From Terriglobales bacterium (lineage in GTDB: Bacteria > Acidobacteriota > Terriglobia > Terriglobales > Acidobacteriaceae): a stretch of DNA of 64,000 bases. Below, piece after piece: positions 15,816 to 24,713 of this stretch (position 1 is the first letter of the stretch; the number at the start of each line of letters is the position of its first letter). The stretch spans positions 26,298-90,297 of the forward strand of contig JAICXB010000007.1 of assembly GCA_025980765.1 (NCBI GenBank), given 5' to 3'. Under the pieces are notes generated by a model. That model made no database searches, had not been told where the DNA came from, and saw only the letters and a program-made list of their open reading frames with translations. The position numbers and the translations under genes were made by a program.

Positions 15816-16526
15816 TTACTTCGCCAGCGCGGCTTCGCGCTCTCTGGCGATCTGCGCTACGCCGGGTGACTTGTCCGAGGCAAGCTGCTCGTACATCTTC
15901 TTTGCCTGCGCAGGATCGGTGGATTCGTACAGCGTCGCCAGGGCAAACTGGGCCCGCTCTCGCGATACCGACTCTGTCGGATGAGACATCAGGTCGCTGT
16001 AGATCTTGATTGCATCAGCATTCCGGTTTGTCGCCTCATACGTTGATGCCAAGCCTAACTTCGCCAGCGAAGCCAAATCCTGGTGTCTTGCCTCGCTCAG
16101 AGCCTTGAACTTCGATTCGGCGCTGGGGTAATCGCCGGCTTCCAATGCAGAAACCGCCGCCATATAAGCGGCGTTCTTGCCGGCCTGCGTGTTGCCATAC
16201 TTGTCGGCCACAGACTGGAACTGCTTCTCCGCCTCTTTGGAACGCTGCTCGGCCGAGGTGAAGGTGAGTTGGCCGGGAGTTGCCGGGGCGTCAGGAGCGC
16301 GCAGCGGAGCGTTATAGACGTTCATGGCCTCGCCCATGGCTACACTGGCCACGTCCTGCTGGTGGGTGTGCCAATAATAGGTCGCGCCGGCGGCGACCAC
16401 GATGACCAGCACGATCACTGAGATTAGCGTGATCTGCTTCCTATGGGCTTGAGCTGCCTCCAATGCATGGAGGCTGGCTTCTTTGAATTTGTCTTCCTTA
16501 AGTTGATGACGGGTATAGCTCTGCAC
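15816..16526 (-). CDS. TPR membrane-anchored protein (YfgM/TPR_21-like)
   Basis: The 236-residue protein has a short cytoplasmic N-terminus with 'HQLKEDKFKEA' and one membrane segment (about residues 32-54). A periplasmic C-terminal domain of TPR-type helical pairs follows (EKQFQSVADKYGNTQAGKNAAYMAAVSAL, FKALSEARHQDLASLAKLGLASTYE). This is the organisation of YfgM, which associates with SecYEG and periplasmic chaperones in proteobacteria. The function here is inferred from that resemblance. Confidence 0.75.
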   Translation of the reverse strand: MQSYTRHQLKEDKFKEASLHALEAAQAHRKQITLISVIVLVIVVAAGATYYWHTHQQDVASVAMGEAMNVYNAPLRAPDAPATPGQLTFTSAEQRSKEAEKQFQSVADKYGNTQAGKNAAYMAAVSALEAGDYPSAESKFKALSEARHQDLASLAKLGLASTYEATNRNADAIKIYSDLMSHPTESVSRERAQFALATLYESTDPAQAKKMYEQLASDKSPGVAQIAREREAALAK

Positions 16527-16608
16527 GAACTGTCCTTCGTTGCGGGATTGCCTGCCAGGAGGGAAAACCTTGGACGGCCAAAGACTCTAGTTTAGCAGAA
16601 CCCGCCAG

Positions 16609-16723
16609 GGTTAACACGAAGGTCACAAAGGACTCAGAAGGTCACGGAGAAGCGGAAATTCCAAAACGACCAGAGTTTCTCCGTGAACTCGTGGGTTTCC
16701 TTCGTGACCTTCGTGTTAACCCC
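16609..16723. repeat. GTTAACACGAAGG inverted repeat, copy 4
   Basis: The arms GGTTAACACGAAGGTCAC and TTCGTGACCTTCGTGTTAAC are complementary and lie in the intergenic space before the small monooxygenase gene. Confidence 0.8.
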
Positions 16724-16760
16724 GGGCTTCTCCCGTACAATATTCTCTCCTGGAGACAGA

Positions 16761-17045
16761 ATGATCTGCCTGACGGTCCACCTCACCGTAAAAGCCGGAC
16801 GCGAGCAAGAGACTGCGGACATGTTCCGCTCTTACGTAAAACTGGTGCAGACCGAACCCGGGTGCATGCGCTTTGACGTGCAGCAGTCGCGCAAAGATCC
16901 GCGCCGGTTCCTGCTGTACGAGCTCTATCGCGATGACGGCGCCCTCGACGCGCATCGCCGCACTCCGCATTTTCTCGACTACACGCCCAAGCTCGAAGAC
17001 CTGGTCGAACAGCGCGAGTCGGAGATCTTCAACAACGTCGCATGA
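16761..17045 (+). CDS. Antibiotic biosynthesis monooxygenase (ABM) domain protein
   Basis: The ATG at 16761 with upstream TGGAGA gives 94 residues. The ferredoxin-like ABM pattern is clear: '[38 protein letters not shown]', '[23 protein letters not shown]'. Relatives include the quinol monooxygenase YgiN and LsrG-type isomerases, so the exact reaction is unknown. Its stop overlaps the start of tyrS in ATGA, so the two are translationally coupled. That pairing has no obvious metabolic logic. Confidence 0.85.
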   Translation: MICLTVHLTVKAGREQETADMFRSYVKLVQTEPGCMRFDVQQSRKDPRRFLLYELYRDDGALDAHRRTPHFLDYTPKLEDLVEQRESEIFNNVA

Positions 17046-18280
17046 GCTTTCCCCCGGTTGAAGAGCAGCTCGCATATCTCAAAAAGGGCGCGGCGGAGAT
17101 CATTCGCGAAAGCGAGCTGCGCGAACGGCTGGAGCAGTCGGCAAAAACTGGACGCCCATTGCGGGTGAAGGCCGGTTTCGATCCCACGGCTCCCGACTTG
17201 CATCTCGGCCACACTGTGCTCATCCGCAAGCTGAAGCACTTCCAGGACCTGGGGCACACGGTCATATTCCTGATCGGCGACTTCACCGGCATGATCGGCG
17301 ATCCTACCGGACGCTCGATAACCCGCAAGCCCCTTACCCGCGAGGAAATTGATGCCAACGCCGAAACCTACAAGCAGCAGGTATTCAAAATTCTGGATCC
17401 GGCGAAGACCGTCATCGACTTCAACCGGCGCTGGTTTGCGAAGTTTACCGCCGACGATTTCGTGCGGCTAGCCGCCAAGTACACGGTTTCGCAAATGCTC
17501 GAGCGCGAGGATTTCCATTCGCGCTTCCAGCACGAAAAGCCGATCGCGATTCACGAACTGCTGTATCCCCTGGCGCAGGGCTATGACTCGGTCGCGCTGG
17601 AAGCCGACGTCGAGCTTGGCGGCACCGACCAGAAGTTCAATCTGCTGGTGGGGCGGGAGCTGCAGCGGCAATACGGGCAACCATCCCAAATCGTGCTGAC
17701 TACGCCACTCATCGAAGGTCTCGATGGCGTGCAGAAGATGTCAAAGTCACTAGGCAATGCCATCGGCATCGAGGACCCGCCGCTGGAGATGTACGGCAAA
17801 CTGATGTCGATCTCCGACGAGCTGATGTGGCGCTACTGGACGCTGCTCACCGATCTTCATTCGGACCAAATTGAAGCTCTAAAAGCGCGAGTCGCTTCAG
17901 GCGACTGCCATCCCATGCAGGTGAAAAAAGATCTTGCGCGCCGGATTGTGGAAGACTTTCATTCGCAGCAGGCGGCGCGAGAAGCCGAAGAAAACTGGAC
18001 AAAACAGTTTCAGAAAAATGAAACACCGGAGACCGTGGAGCTGGTGACGCTGGCAAAAAAGGACGTCTCTGCAAGCAAAGCTGACTCGCTGAGACTCGAT
18101 CGCATTCTGTTCTTGAGTGGTTTGGCGGAATCCGCCACTGATGCGCAGCGCAAAATCAAGCAACGGGCTGTAAAGATCGACGGAAATGTCTGTGAACAGA
18201 TGAATTTACCGCTGAAGCCTCCAGCCGAGCTGACGATTCGAGTGGGCCGGCAAATTCGACGAGTGAAGATTGAGCAGTAG
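17042..18280 (+). CDS. tyrS: Tyrosyl-tRNA synthetase
   Basis: The 412-residue class I synthetase has '[25 protein letters not shown]' (HIGH motif) followed by '[17 protein letters not shown]'. The ATP loop KMSKS is in '[13 protein letters not shown]'. The C-terminal S4-like RNA-binding domain contains '[33 protein letters not shown]'. The sequence style is the second bacterial TyrRS type (TyrZ-like). It charges tRNA-Tyr. It overlaps the preceding monooxygenase gene by four bases and converges with the response regulator gene at 18330. Confidence 0.97.
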   Translation: MSFPPVEEQLAYLKKGAAEIIRESELRERLEQSAKTGRPLRVKAGFDPTAPDLHLGHTVLIRKLKHFQDLGHTVIFLIGDFTGMIGDPTGRSITRKPLTREEIDANAETYKQQVFKILDPAKTVIDFNRRWFAKFTADDFVRLAAKYTVSQMLEREDFHSRFQHEKPIAIHELLYPLAQGYDSVALEADVELGGTDQKFNLLVGRELQRQYGQPSQIVLTTPLIEGLDGVQKMSKSLGNAIGIEDPPLEMYGKLMSISDELMWRYWTLLTDLHSDQIEALKARVASGDCHPMQVKKDLARRIVEDFHSQQAAREAEENWTKQFQKNETPETVELVTLAKKDVSASKADSLRLDRILFLSGLAESATDAQRKIKQRAVKIDGNVCEQMNLPLKPPAELTIRVGRQIRRVKIEQ

Positions 18281-18329
18281 ATTGCATCCTTCGTGGACAC
18301 CATGTCGCAAACAAATCCTCAATTACCAC

Positions 18330-19016
18330 TCACCCCACAAACTTGTATCCCAACCCTTGCACGGTCAGGATCAGCGCCGGCTGTTTTGCGTCTTCTTCGA
18401 GTTTTTGCCGCAGGCTGGCGATATGGACATCGACAGTGCGGGTGTAGGTTTCGGCGTTGTAACCCCACACTTCTTTGAGCAGGACGCCGCGGGAAATAGT
18501 AGCGCCACGGTGTTCGACCAGATATCGCACTAATTGAAATTCGCGGGCGGAGAGCGCAATCGCGCGGCCGTCGCGTGAGACCTCGGTGCCGCGAAAGTCA
18601 ATGCGAAGCGATCCGATGTCGATGATCCCATTTTGGTACGCGTTTCGCTGCGGAGCCCGCCGAAGCAACGCCTCGACTCGCGCCAGTAACTCTGCCATCT
18701 CGAATGGCTTGGTGAGATAGTCGTCGGCGCCGAGCTTGAGGCCGGCAACTTTGTCCGCAGTTTGTCCGCGGGCGGTGAGCATGAGGATGGGTGTGATCAA
18801 TCCGGCTTTGCGGATCTCGCGACACACCTCGAAGCCACTGCGGCGTGGCAGCATCACATCGAGCAAAATCAAATCGAAGGGAAGAGTGCCGGCTTTGGCC
18901 AGGGCATCATCGCCGTCACCGGCCCAGCTTACGATGTAGTCCTCGCTGCGCAGACGGTCGATCAGCGTCATGCGAAGTGCGGCTTCGTCCTCCACGAGGA
19001 GGATGTTCTGATTCAC
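18330..19016 (-). CDS. OmpR/CpxR-type response regulator
   Basis: The 228-residue protein has a receiver domain with the acidic pocket 'LLVEDE', phospho-acceptor Asp in 'LILLDVMLPRRSGFEVC', the Thr switch 'MLTARGQ' and 'YLTKPFEMAELLARVEALLRR'. A winged-helix DNA-binding domain follows ('LSAREFQLVRYLVEHRGATISRGVLLKEVWGY', 'TRTVDVHIASLRQKLEED'). Its start overlaps the stop of the kinase gene by four bases, so the pair is an operon. The likely binding boxes are in the promoter region at 21496-21567. Confidence 0.95.
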   Translation of the reverse strand: MNQNILLVEDEAALRMTLIDRLRSEDYIVSWAGDGDDALAKAGTLPFDLILLDVMLPRRSGFEVCREIRKAGLITPILMLTARGQTADKVAGLKLGADDYLTKPFEMAELLARVEALLRRAPQRNAYQNGIIDIGSLRIDFRGTEVSRDGRAIALSAREFQLVRYLVEHRGATISRGVLLKEVWGYNAETYTRTVDVHIASLRQKLEEDAKQPALILTVQGLGYKFVG

Positions 19017-20920
19017 TGGCTACCTGCGGTCTTCATTGTGTCGGCAGGTAGAGACGCAGCATGCTCCGCATCTACACGGGTGAGGACTGCAATGGGCAGG
19101 TGCAAAGTGAAGGCGCTGCCTTTCCCGATTTGGCTGCTCACCGTAATCCGCCCGCCCATCGCCTCGGCGACGCCTCGGGCCAGCGGCAGTCCGAGGCCGG
19201 TGCCGTGAATTTGCGCCGCAATGACTGATGGGCTGCGGTAGAACGGGTCGAAGATCTTCGCGACCTCGCCCGGGGCGATGCCCAGCCCTTTGTCTTCGAT
19301 CGTGATTTCGATTTCCTTCCCAAATTGGACATGCGCTCGCACGCCAACCCAGCGGCCCTCACCGCCGTATTTCACCGCGTTGCCGATGAGATTCTGCAGG
19401 CAATGCAGCAGCGCATCGAAATCGCCCATGACCGCCGGCAGGTCGGGTTGAATGTCTTTGTGGATCGCACAGCCGGCTGAGCGCGCAAGCTCCGCCGTGC
19501 TTTCGATGGCAGCATCGATGAGCTCCCCGATTTGCAGTCGCCGCATCTTGAATTGCTGTTTCTTCTCGCGTGCGCTGGCGAAGAGCAGTATCTGCTCGAT
19601 CAAATGCGTCAGTTGCCGCGTCTGGTTCTTAATGACGGCGGCATATCGCTCTAATTGTGCCCGCTCCTCAACTACTCCATCAAAGATGTTGTCAGCGGCC
19701 GAGGCAATCACGGCCAGGGGCGTGCGCAGTTCATGCGAGACGCCGGCGACGAATTGCATTTGCAGATCGGCCAGTTGCTGCGCGCGACGGCCGGCGAGGA
19801 CCACGATGCCCATGGTGAGAAACAATACCAGTAACACTCCGGTGCTCATAGCCAAATGCCTATAGCGGAATACCGCCACCGCAGCTTCGAGAGAACCCTG
19901 TTTGTTTTTGACCAGCAGCCGCCAGTCGCCGCCTGCATTGACGAAGCGCACAGGTTCGAACGGCTCCCCGACCGCAGCGCCTCCCATTTCGGGAGAGCCG
20001 ACATAAAGCCGGGGTCGTTCTCCGGTGGTTAGGGCAAACCCCGTGACGCGCTGCGGAGGTCCAGGTGGGCCGAACAGATGAATGGAAGCATCTTCAGAGC
20101 CGTTGTTGGTCGCTAGAGTTCCGCCGGAGGAATAAAGCTGTTGTGGCTTGCGGCCTTCGGCAATGACGGTGACGTCGTAATCAAGCCCATTCGCACCGGA
20201 AAAATGTCGTGCAGCGAGTTGCGGGAAGACATGTTGCCGAAGAAAATCGCGATCCAGTTCGATTACGATCCACTGTGAGGCATTCTTTGTCTCGCCGCGA
20301 TCTGCCGGTAATTCATCATTGATCGGGCGAAGCAGCGCGGTACTGTTCGCATCGATGATCCACACTGGGCCGATGCGCCGACGAGGGCCTCCCATCGGCT
20401 CGCGGTGCATCATCATCATTCCTTCTTGATGCCGAAACTGTATCGGACCCGGTCCACGGAAATGCAGGTGAAAGAAGGACTCATTTTCCAGAAGGGGAAA
20501 CTGAGGCGGGGTTTCAACGGGGTCGAAGCGGCCAGTATTCACATTCAATTGCGAAACCTTAGGCTTCCCGTTGCTCCCATCCCAAAGATAAACACTCCTG
20601 ACGAGTCCCGAATTGGCAGCGCTCATATGCCACTGCTGAACTGTTTCGGCATAACGGCCCAATTCTCCCGAGCGCAGGAGATCGTCTGAATGAGTCTCAG
20701 TGATGAGGTCCTCGAGCTCGCGGTAGAAGTCCTGGCGGAAGCCCAGCATCGAATTCGCCAAGCCCGCGCGCATGCGGGCAGTGGCGGCATCGCTGATCGC
20801 GCGGCTCCAGTGGTACTGCATTACAGCGAGCGCCAGCAACACCAAGGTGAGAACAACGATCGTTGCCGGCCAGAAGAAACGGCTTTTGAACGGGAATTTC
20901 ACTGAACAAATTTCTTGCAA
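19013..20920 (-). CDS. Sensor histidine kinase (Cpx-like neighbour set)
   Basis: The open frame is 635 residues from TTG at 20920; a GTG at 20902 (MKFPFKSRFF) is an equally plausible start. The N-terminal membrane segment is followed by a roughly 300-residue periplasmic region with no family I can name, then a second membrane segment (LAMSTGVLLVLFLTMGIVVLAG). The kinase core follows: 'VSHELRTPLAVIASAADNI' with the phospho-His, N box 'LQNLIGNAVKYG', and G boxes 'DKGLGIAPGEV' and 'GTGLGLPLARGV'. The C-terminal tail crosses a GTAGAGACG-type palindrome. Together with the response regulator and Spy/CpxP-like gene it looks like an envelope-stress or metal-response system. Confidence 0.92.
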   Translation of the reverse strand: MQEICSVKFPFKSRFFWPATIVVLTLVLLALAVMQYHWSRAISDAATARMRAGLANSMLGFRQDFYRELEDLITETHSDDLLRSGELGRYAETVQQWHMSAANSGLVRSVYLWDGSNGKPKVSQLNVNTGRFDPVETPPQFPLLENESFFHLHFRGPGPIQFRHQEGMMMMHREPMGGPRRRIGPVWIIDANSTALLRPINDELPADRGETKNASQWIVIELDRDFLRQHVFPQLAARHFSGANGLDYDVTVIAEGRKPQQLYSSGGTLATNNGSEDASIHLFGPPGPPQRVTGFALTTGERPRLYVGSPEMGGAAVGEPFEPVRFVNAGGDWRLLVKNKQGSLEAAVAVFRYRHLAMSTGVLLVLFLTMGIVVLAGRRAQQLADLQMQFVAGVSHELRTPLAVIASAADNIFDGVVEERAQLERYAAVIKNQTRQLTHLIEQILLFASAREKKQQFKMRRLQIGELIDAAIESTAELARSAGCAIHKDIQPDLPAVMGDFDALLHCLQNLIGNAVKYGGEGRWVGVRAHVQFGKEIEITIEDKGLGIAPGEVAKIFDPFYRSPSVIAAQIHGTGLGLPLARGVAEAMGGRITVSSQIGKGSAFTLHLPIAVLTRVDAEHAASLPADTMKTAGSQ

Positions 20921-20973
20921 TGAACAAAGGGCAGGCGGAGAACGACGCGCCTGCCCTCGATCATTGTAGCCGT

Positions 20974-21438
20974 TTATTGCGGACCGGGATGGCGCATCAT
21001 CACGCCGGGCCCGTCGCGAAAGAAGAAGAAGTGATCATGTCCCAACTCCTTCAGCTTATTGCGCTGATCGGGAGTAAGGATCTGATACAGAGCGGCATGC
21101 GCCTTGGCCTGATTGGCGATGTCCTGCGCCATCATGCTGCCGATCAGGTTTGCCGCCTGGCTGATGCCGTTACTGTCATTGTTGGTGATTGCCGTTTCCA
21201 GAGCTTGATGAGCACTCTTCATGCTCTGGTGCTCGCTCTCCGGGTTTGGCTGATTCTTGAAAATGGCGAGCGCCTGCTGCTGTTGGTCTGGCGTGAGGTT
21301 TAGAAGCGTAGTCAGATGCTGGACATGGCGCTGCGCCATGGTTGCCGCATCCGGCGGGCCCTGCTCGTTTTGACTGAACATCGCCTGAGCTGCGAAGGCA
21401 ACGCTGAGCAATGCAAGGGTGAGTGAAATTCGTTTCAT
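20974..21438 (-). CDS. Spy/CpxP-like periplasmic protein
   Basis: The 154-residue protein has a signal peptide (about 1-22, ending AQA). The rest is helical and polar with 'NLTPDQQQQALAIF' and 'ILTPDQRNKLKELG', two copies of the L-T-x-x-Q-style motif that defines the Spy/CpxP family. These proteins act as periplasmic chaperones and, as CpxP, restrain the sensor kinase. The C-terminus is His/Phe/Met-rich (HDHFFFF and MMRHPGPQ), which could bind metal. An AGGAGAAC SD precedes the ATG. It is first in the operon with the kinase and regulator. Confidence 0.8.
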   Translation of the reverse strand: MKRISLTLALLSVAFAAQAMFSQNEQGPPDAATMAQRHVQHLTTLLNLTPDQQQQALAIFKNQPNPESEHQSMKSAHQALETAITNNDSNGISQAANLIGSMMAQDIANQAKAHAALYQILTPDQRNKLKELGHDHFFFFRDGPGVMMRHPGPQ

Positions 21439-21495
21439 GGCTAAGTTCTCCTAACTTGGCAGGAACAGTGTCAATCAGGAACCGAGTTCGTGGCT

Positions 21496-21567
21496 GTAAA
21501 GTCTCGGTAAAAACTGGTAGCGGCTCTTCTTCTAAAGAAAGTGCTTGGCTTTTTACATGGAGTTTAC
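21496..21567. promoter_or_regulatory. Two opposed GTAAA-N6-GTAAA boxes (CpxR-like operators)
   Basis: On the plus strand GTAAA-GTCTCG-GTAAA is at 21496-21511. On the minus strand GTAAA-CTCCAT-GTAAA is at 21552-21567. OmpR-family regulators bind direct half-sites about 11 bp apart, and CpxR uses GTAAA half-sites. The boxes lie between the Spy-like gene (start 21438, minus) and the small membrane protein gene (start 21656, plus), suggesting control of both by the adjacent regulator. Confidence 0.55.
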
Positions 21568-21655
21568 ACATGGAATGGCGTGGATGCGGGTTCGTACAGT
21601 TGACGCGCATCTCGGTTGTTCGAAGCGCACGATTCCAATCGGAGGTTTCATCCCC

Positions 21656-21835
21656 ATGAGCTCAAGCCCATTTCGGAACCCGGATGCAAGGACAACCGGA
21701 ATACCTCAAATATTCGGTCGTCGTCGCTTCCTGCAAGTGCTCACCAGCGTACTCACATTGCTGGGAACGATCGCTGCAATCTGGTTTTCGGTTTCTGCAG
21801 GGTGCTTTGAGCTGTTTGGATATTGGCCGTCGTGA
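21656..21835 (+). CDS. Small single-pass membrane protein (59 residues)
   Basis: The ATG at 21656 has a GGAGG ten bases upstream. The product has a polar N-terminus with 'IFGRRRFLQV' and then one hydrophobic segment (LTSVLTLLGTIAAIWFSV). It ends ELFGYWPS. No family is recognised. Its position beside the paired GTAAA boxes suggests it may belong to the regulon of the neighbouring two-component system. It could also be a chance ORF. Confidence 0.45.
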   Translation: MSSSPFRNPDARTTGIPQIFGRRRFLQVLTSVLTLLGTIAAIWFSVSAGCFELFGYWPS

Positions 21836-21878
21836 TTTCTAAGTATTGGGGCCAAAGAAGATTGTTCAATTCTGCGAA

Positions 21879-22078
21879 TGTCATCCTGAAGGCCATCTTT
21901 TGGCCGAAGGATCTCCCGCAATGCCTCTGGGTGAAATCCAGGTGCGAGGCTCTTCGGCCACGAGGACGGAGTCGTGCAAGAGCCTCGGACCAGCAGTTAA
22001 GTCTGACGCACGACAGGGGATCTCTTCGGCAAGCTCAGGGCAGGCTCTTCGCCCGCCGCGGCGGGCGAAGGATGACAG
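21879..22078. repeat. GTCATCCTGA-family inverted repeat
   Basis: The left arm is TGTCATCCTGAAGGCCATC...GAAGGATCTC and the right arm GGGATCTCTTCGG...GCGAAGGATGACAG, which also contains the internal palindrome CGCCCGCCGCGGCGGGCG. No gene is supported in 21836-22110. Confidence 0.65.
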
Positions 22079-22110
22079 ATTTAAGGAGTATTTGACAGTA
22101 CGACAGTTTT

Positions 22111-22776
22111 CTACTGATTCACCGGAATCTTGATGATCTTCTTCTGGATCGCATAGGTCACTAGCTGGGCTTTGTTGTGAATGTCGAGTTTGCGCATGAG
22201 GTTGAATTTGTGCGCCTCCACCGTCTTTACGCTCAATCCTAGAATCACGGCGATTTCCTTGACGGAATTTCCCTCGGCCAGCAGTTTGAGGATTTCTCGT
22301 TCCCGCGGAGTCAAAGTTGAGATCCGTGGACGCATCCTGGTATCGCGCACGCGTGAACGGAAGTCTTCGACCAGTTTGCCCAGCACCTGCGAGCTCAGAT
22401 ATTTCCCGCCCTTATAGACATCGCGGACCGCGGTGAGCAGTTGCGGAGCCGGGGTGTCTTTCAGCACATACCCGGCAGCGCCCACTTCGAGACATTGAAT
22501 GAGGTAATCCTCGTCTTCGTACATGGTGAGAAAGAGGATCTTGGTCTCAGGACGGTTCTTGCGGATTTGTCGCGCGGCCTCGAAAGACGAGAGTCCGGGC
22601 ATGCCGATGTCCATTAGCACGATGTCGGGCCGAAGCTCGCGCGATTTTTCTATCGACTCGCCGGCGTCGGCGGCCTCGCCGACCACTTCAAAATCGGATT
22701 CGGTTTCCAGCAGGCGTCTCACGCCTTGACGAAACAGCGTGTGGTCATCGGTCAACAAGCATCTGATCTTTGGCAT
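22111..22776 (-). CDS. NarL/FixJ-family response regulator
   Basis: The 221-residue protein has a receiver domain (LLTDDHTLFRQGVRRLL; phospho-Asp in 'DIVLMDIGMPGLSSFEAARQI'; 'YVLKDTPAPQLLTAV'). A LuxR-type helix-turn-helix follows (LTPREREILKLLAEGNSVKEIAVILGLSVKTVEAHKFNLMRKLDI). Its partner is very likely the HisKA_3 kinase upstream at 22914, transcribed in the same direction with 137 bases of repeat between them. Confidence 0.95.
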   Translation of the reverse strand: MPKIRCLLTDDHTLFRQGVRRLLETESDFEVVGEAADAGESIEKSRELRPDIVLMDIGMPGLSSFEAARQIRKNRPETKILFLTMYEDEDYLIQCLEVGAAGYVLKDTPAPQLLTAVRDVYKGGKYLSSQVLGKLVEDFRSRVRDTRMRPRISTLTPREREILKLLAEGNSVKEIAVILGLSVKTVEAHKFNLMRKLDIHNKAQLVTYAIQKKIIKIPVNQ

Positions 22777-22787
22777 TGAAATCCTTA

Positions 22788-22911
22788 TAGCTGCTAGCTT
22801 CTAGCTGCTGGCTGCTGGCTAAAATCAACGGCAACACCAAAAAGGCTTTTGCTGATTTCCTGGCGTTGTGGTTGCCGTTAACTAGCAGCCAGTAGCTAGC
22901 AGCTAGTAGCT
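22788..22911. repeat. AGCTGCTAGC-type inverted repeat
   Basis: AGCTGCTAGCTTCTAGCTGC on the left and TAGCTAGCAGCTAGTAGCT on the right form a foldback. The inner arms are AACGGCAACACCAAAAAGGC and TTGTGGTTGCCGTTA. It separates the kinase from its regulator and may influence their expression ratio. A partial copy lies near 50806. Confidence 0.7.
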
Positions 22912-22913
22912 CT

Positions 22914-24563
22914 TCACGCTGTCTGCGACATGGCTCCTTCGTACAACCCGGCTGGCACCATGATTTCCAGCCGCGTTCCCTTGCCTTTTTCGGAGTGCAC
23001 CCGAACTTCTCCATCCAGAGAAGCTACTCTTTCTCTGATTCCGGCCAGGCCGAAAGAGTGGCCACGTGGGGTGCTTATCTTACTCGGCATGCCCACGCCG
23101 TCGTCTTCCACGCTAACAAAGACCGTGCCTTCATGCCGGCTGATCTGGACCGAAGCTGAGTGCGCCTGGGCGTGCTTGGCTATATTATGCAGCGATTCCT
23201 GCACTACACGATAGATGGCCGCTTCAATATCCGGAGCCAATCGCCCGACGTCTTCGTTGATAACCACCCGAACCTTGATGCCGGTCGCTTTGGCCAGGTC
23301 CTTTGCCTCTTTGCGAATCGCCGCCACCAGACCCAGCTCCTGAAGCACCAGCGGGGAGAGCCGGGCAATGATGCGGCGAATCCCCTCAATGGTGCGATCG
23401 ACGACGGAGACGGTCTCACGAATCTTCGATTTCGCGGTCCGTCCGGTAAGTTGGGCCTCCAGCATTCCCAGATACAGACGAATGACCATTAGCGCCTGCC
23501 CGGTCTCGTCGTGCAACTCGCGGCTGATGCGCTTGCGCTCGTCTTCCTGCACCGCCAGCAGGTGGGCAGAAAGCTCGGCAATCCGCGCTTCGCGAGCGCG
23601 AAGCTCGTCAGTCAACTGCGCGCGTTCAATGGCCATCACGGTGCGGTCAGCGATGGCGCGCATGAGGTCGCGCTCATTCGGCAGCCATTCATACGGCCGG
23701 GCAAATCCCAACATCAGAACGCCGACGACGCTCTTGGCAGATTTGAGCGGCACCCCCCAGAGCGAGGTGGCGCGTTCCTTGATGGCGGGATGCACAATGC
23801 GAGCATCGTTGGCGACATCGAGAATCATCTCCGGCTCGCCGCTTTCCACCAGGCTGCCGCAGAAGCCTTTGCCGAATTCAATTTCGGAATGCTCGGCGAT
23901 TAGGCCTTCGATGCCCAATGAGCTCTGGAGCTGGAAGCCATCGCCTTCGGGCTGGCGGAGCAGGATAGCGGCCATCGAAGCGCCAAAGTTGGCGCTGGTG
24001 ATCTCCAGCACCTTTAAAAACATGGTGTCGATCTCGGCCGCAGCCAGTTCGGCGTCCAGCACCCGCAACAGGGTCGCGAATTCGCGCGTTTTGGCGTCAA
24101 AGTAGGCCCCGGCAACGGTCACAAAACTGGCCGAGCGCAGCACGTCAAGAGTGGCGGTAACTTCCTTCAGACGCTGGCCAAACAGCCCACTCAGGTACGG
24201 CTCGCATAGCTCCTGGTAGGCCTCCATGGAACGAGCGACGGTACGGGTGTCGACCTGGAGCTTGGCCAGGCGCATGCCAAAGTAGTCAACATTCTCGAAG
24301 AACCCGCTGATGTCGCCATGGGAGAAAAAGGAATGCGCGGTGGCAAGGTTCAGGCGCTCAAGAGCGCCCAGTTCCCGGCGTCCAAAACCGAATTCAGCCG
24401 AGGCCTGCTCCCGCCACTTCTCCGTAACATCAGCATAATAAGGATTCAGAGCGTTGAGGATTTCGACCAGTAACTCGCGCGAACTGTCCTTGAGTGACAG
24501 CACTGAAGACAAAAGTCCACTCCCTGGGGCTTGTGGTGGGGGCAAAAACAGCAGCCGGATCAA
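22914..24563 (-). CDS. GAF domain sensor histidine kinase (NarX/LiaS-type core)
   Basis: The open frame is 549 residues from a TTG. The first roughly 180 residues are helical and unassigned (NPYYADVTEKWREQ, FFENVDYFGMRLAKLQVDTRTVARSMEAYQELCEPYL). A GAF domain follows at about 190-320 (FGASMAAILLRQPEG, FGKGFCGSLVESGEPEMI). The HisKA_3 box is 'ERKRISRELHDETGQALMVIRLYLG', then an ATPase domain (VVQESLHNIAKHAQA, DDGVGMPS, GLAGIRERVASLDGE). No membrane segment is seen, so it should sense a cytoplasmic signal or a diffusible ligand. It pairs with the NarL-type regulator downstream. Confidence 0.9.
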   Translation of the reverse strand: MIRLLFLPPPQAPGSGLLSSVLSLKDSSRELLVEILNALNPYYADVTEKWREQASAEFGFGRRELGALERLNLATAHSFFSHGDISGFFENVDYFGMRLAKLQVDTRTVARSMEAYQELCEPYLSGLFGQRLKEVTATLDVLRSASFVTVAGAYFDAKTREFATLLRVLDAELAAAEIDTMFLKVLEITSANFGASMAAILLRQPEGDGFQLQSSLGIEGLIAEHSEIEFGKGFCGSLVESGEPEMILDVANDARIVHPAIKERATSLWGVPLKSAKSVVGVLMLGFARPYEWLPNERDLMRAIADRTVMAIERAQLTDELRAREARIAELSAHLLAVQEDERKRISRELHDETGQALMVIRLYLGMLEAQLTGRTAKSKIRETVSVVDRTIEGIRRIIARLSPLVLQELGLVAAIRKEAKDLAKATGIKVRVVINEDVGRLAPDIEAAIYRVVQESLHNIAKHAQAHSASVQISRHEGTVFVSVEDDGVGMPSKISTPRGHSFGLAGIRERVASLDGEVRVHSEKGKGTRLEIMVPAGLYEGAMSQTA

Positions 24564-24713
24564 GCCCCCAAGTAGAAGTTATTCTATCCCGCCGTCTAAG
24601 GTTTTGTCATTAGATACTTTGCTTCACGTTAACTCTTTCATAATATGACGAATAGCTGAGGCAGGTCTTTTTGTGGCCACTTTTCAACATGGGGTTGAGC
24701 GGCTGCTCTTAGC

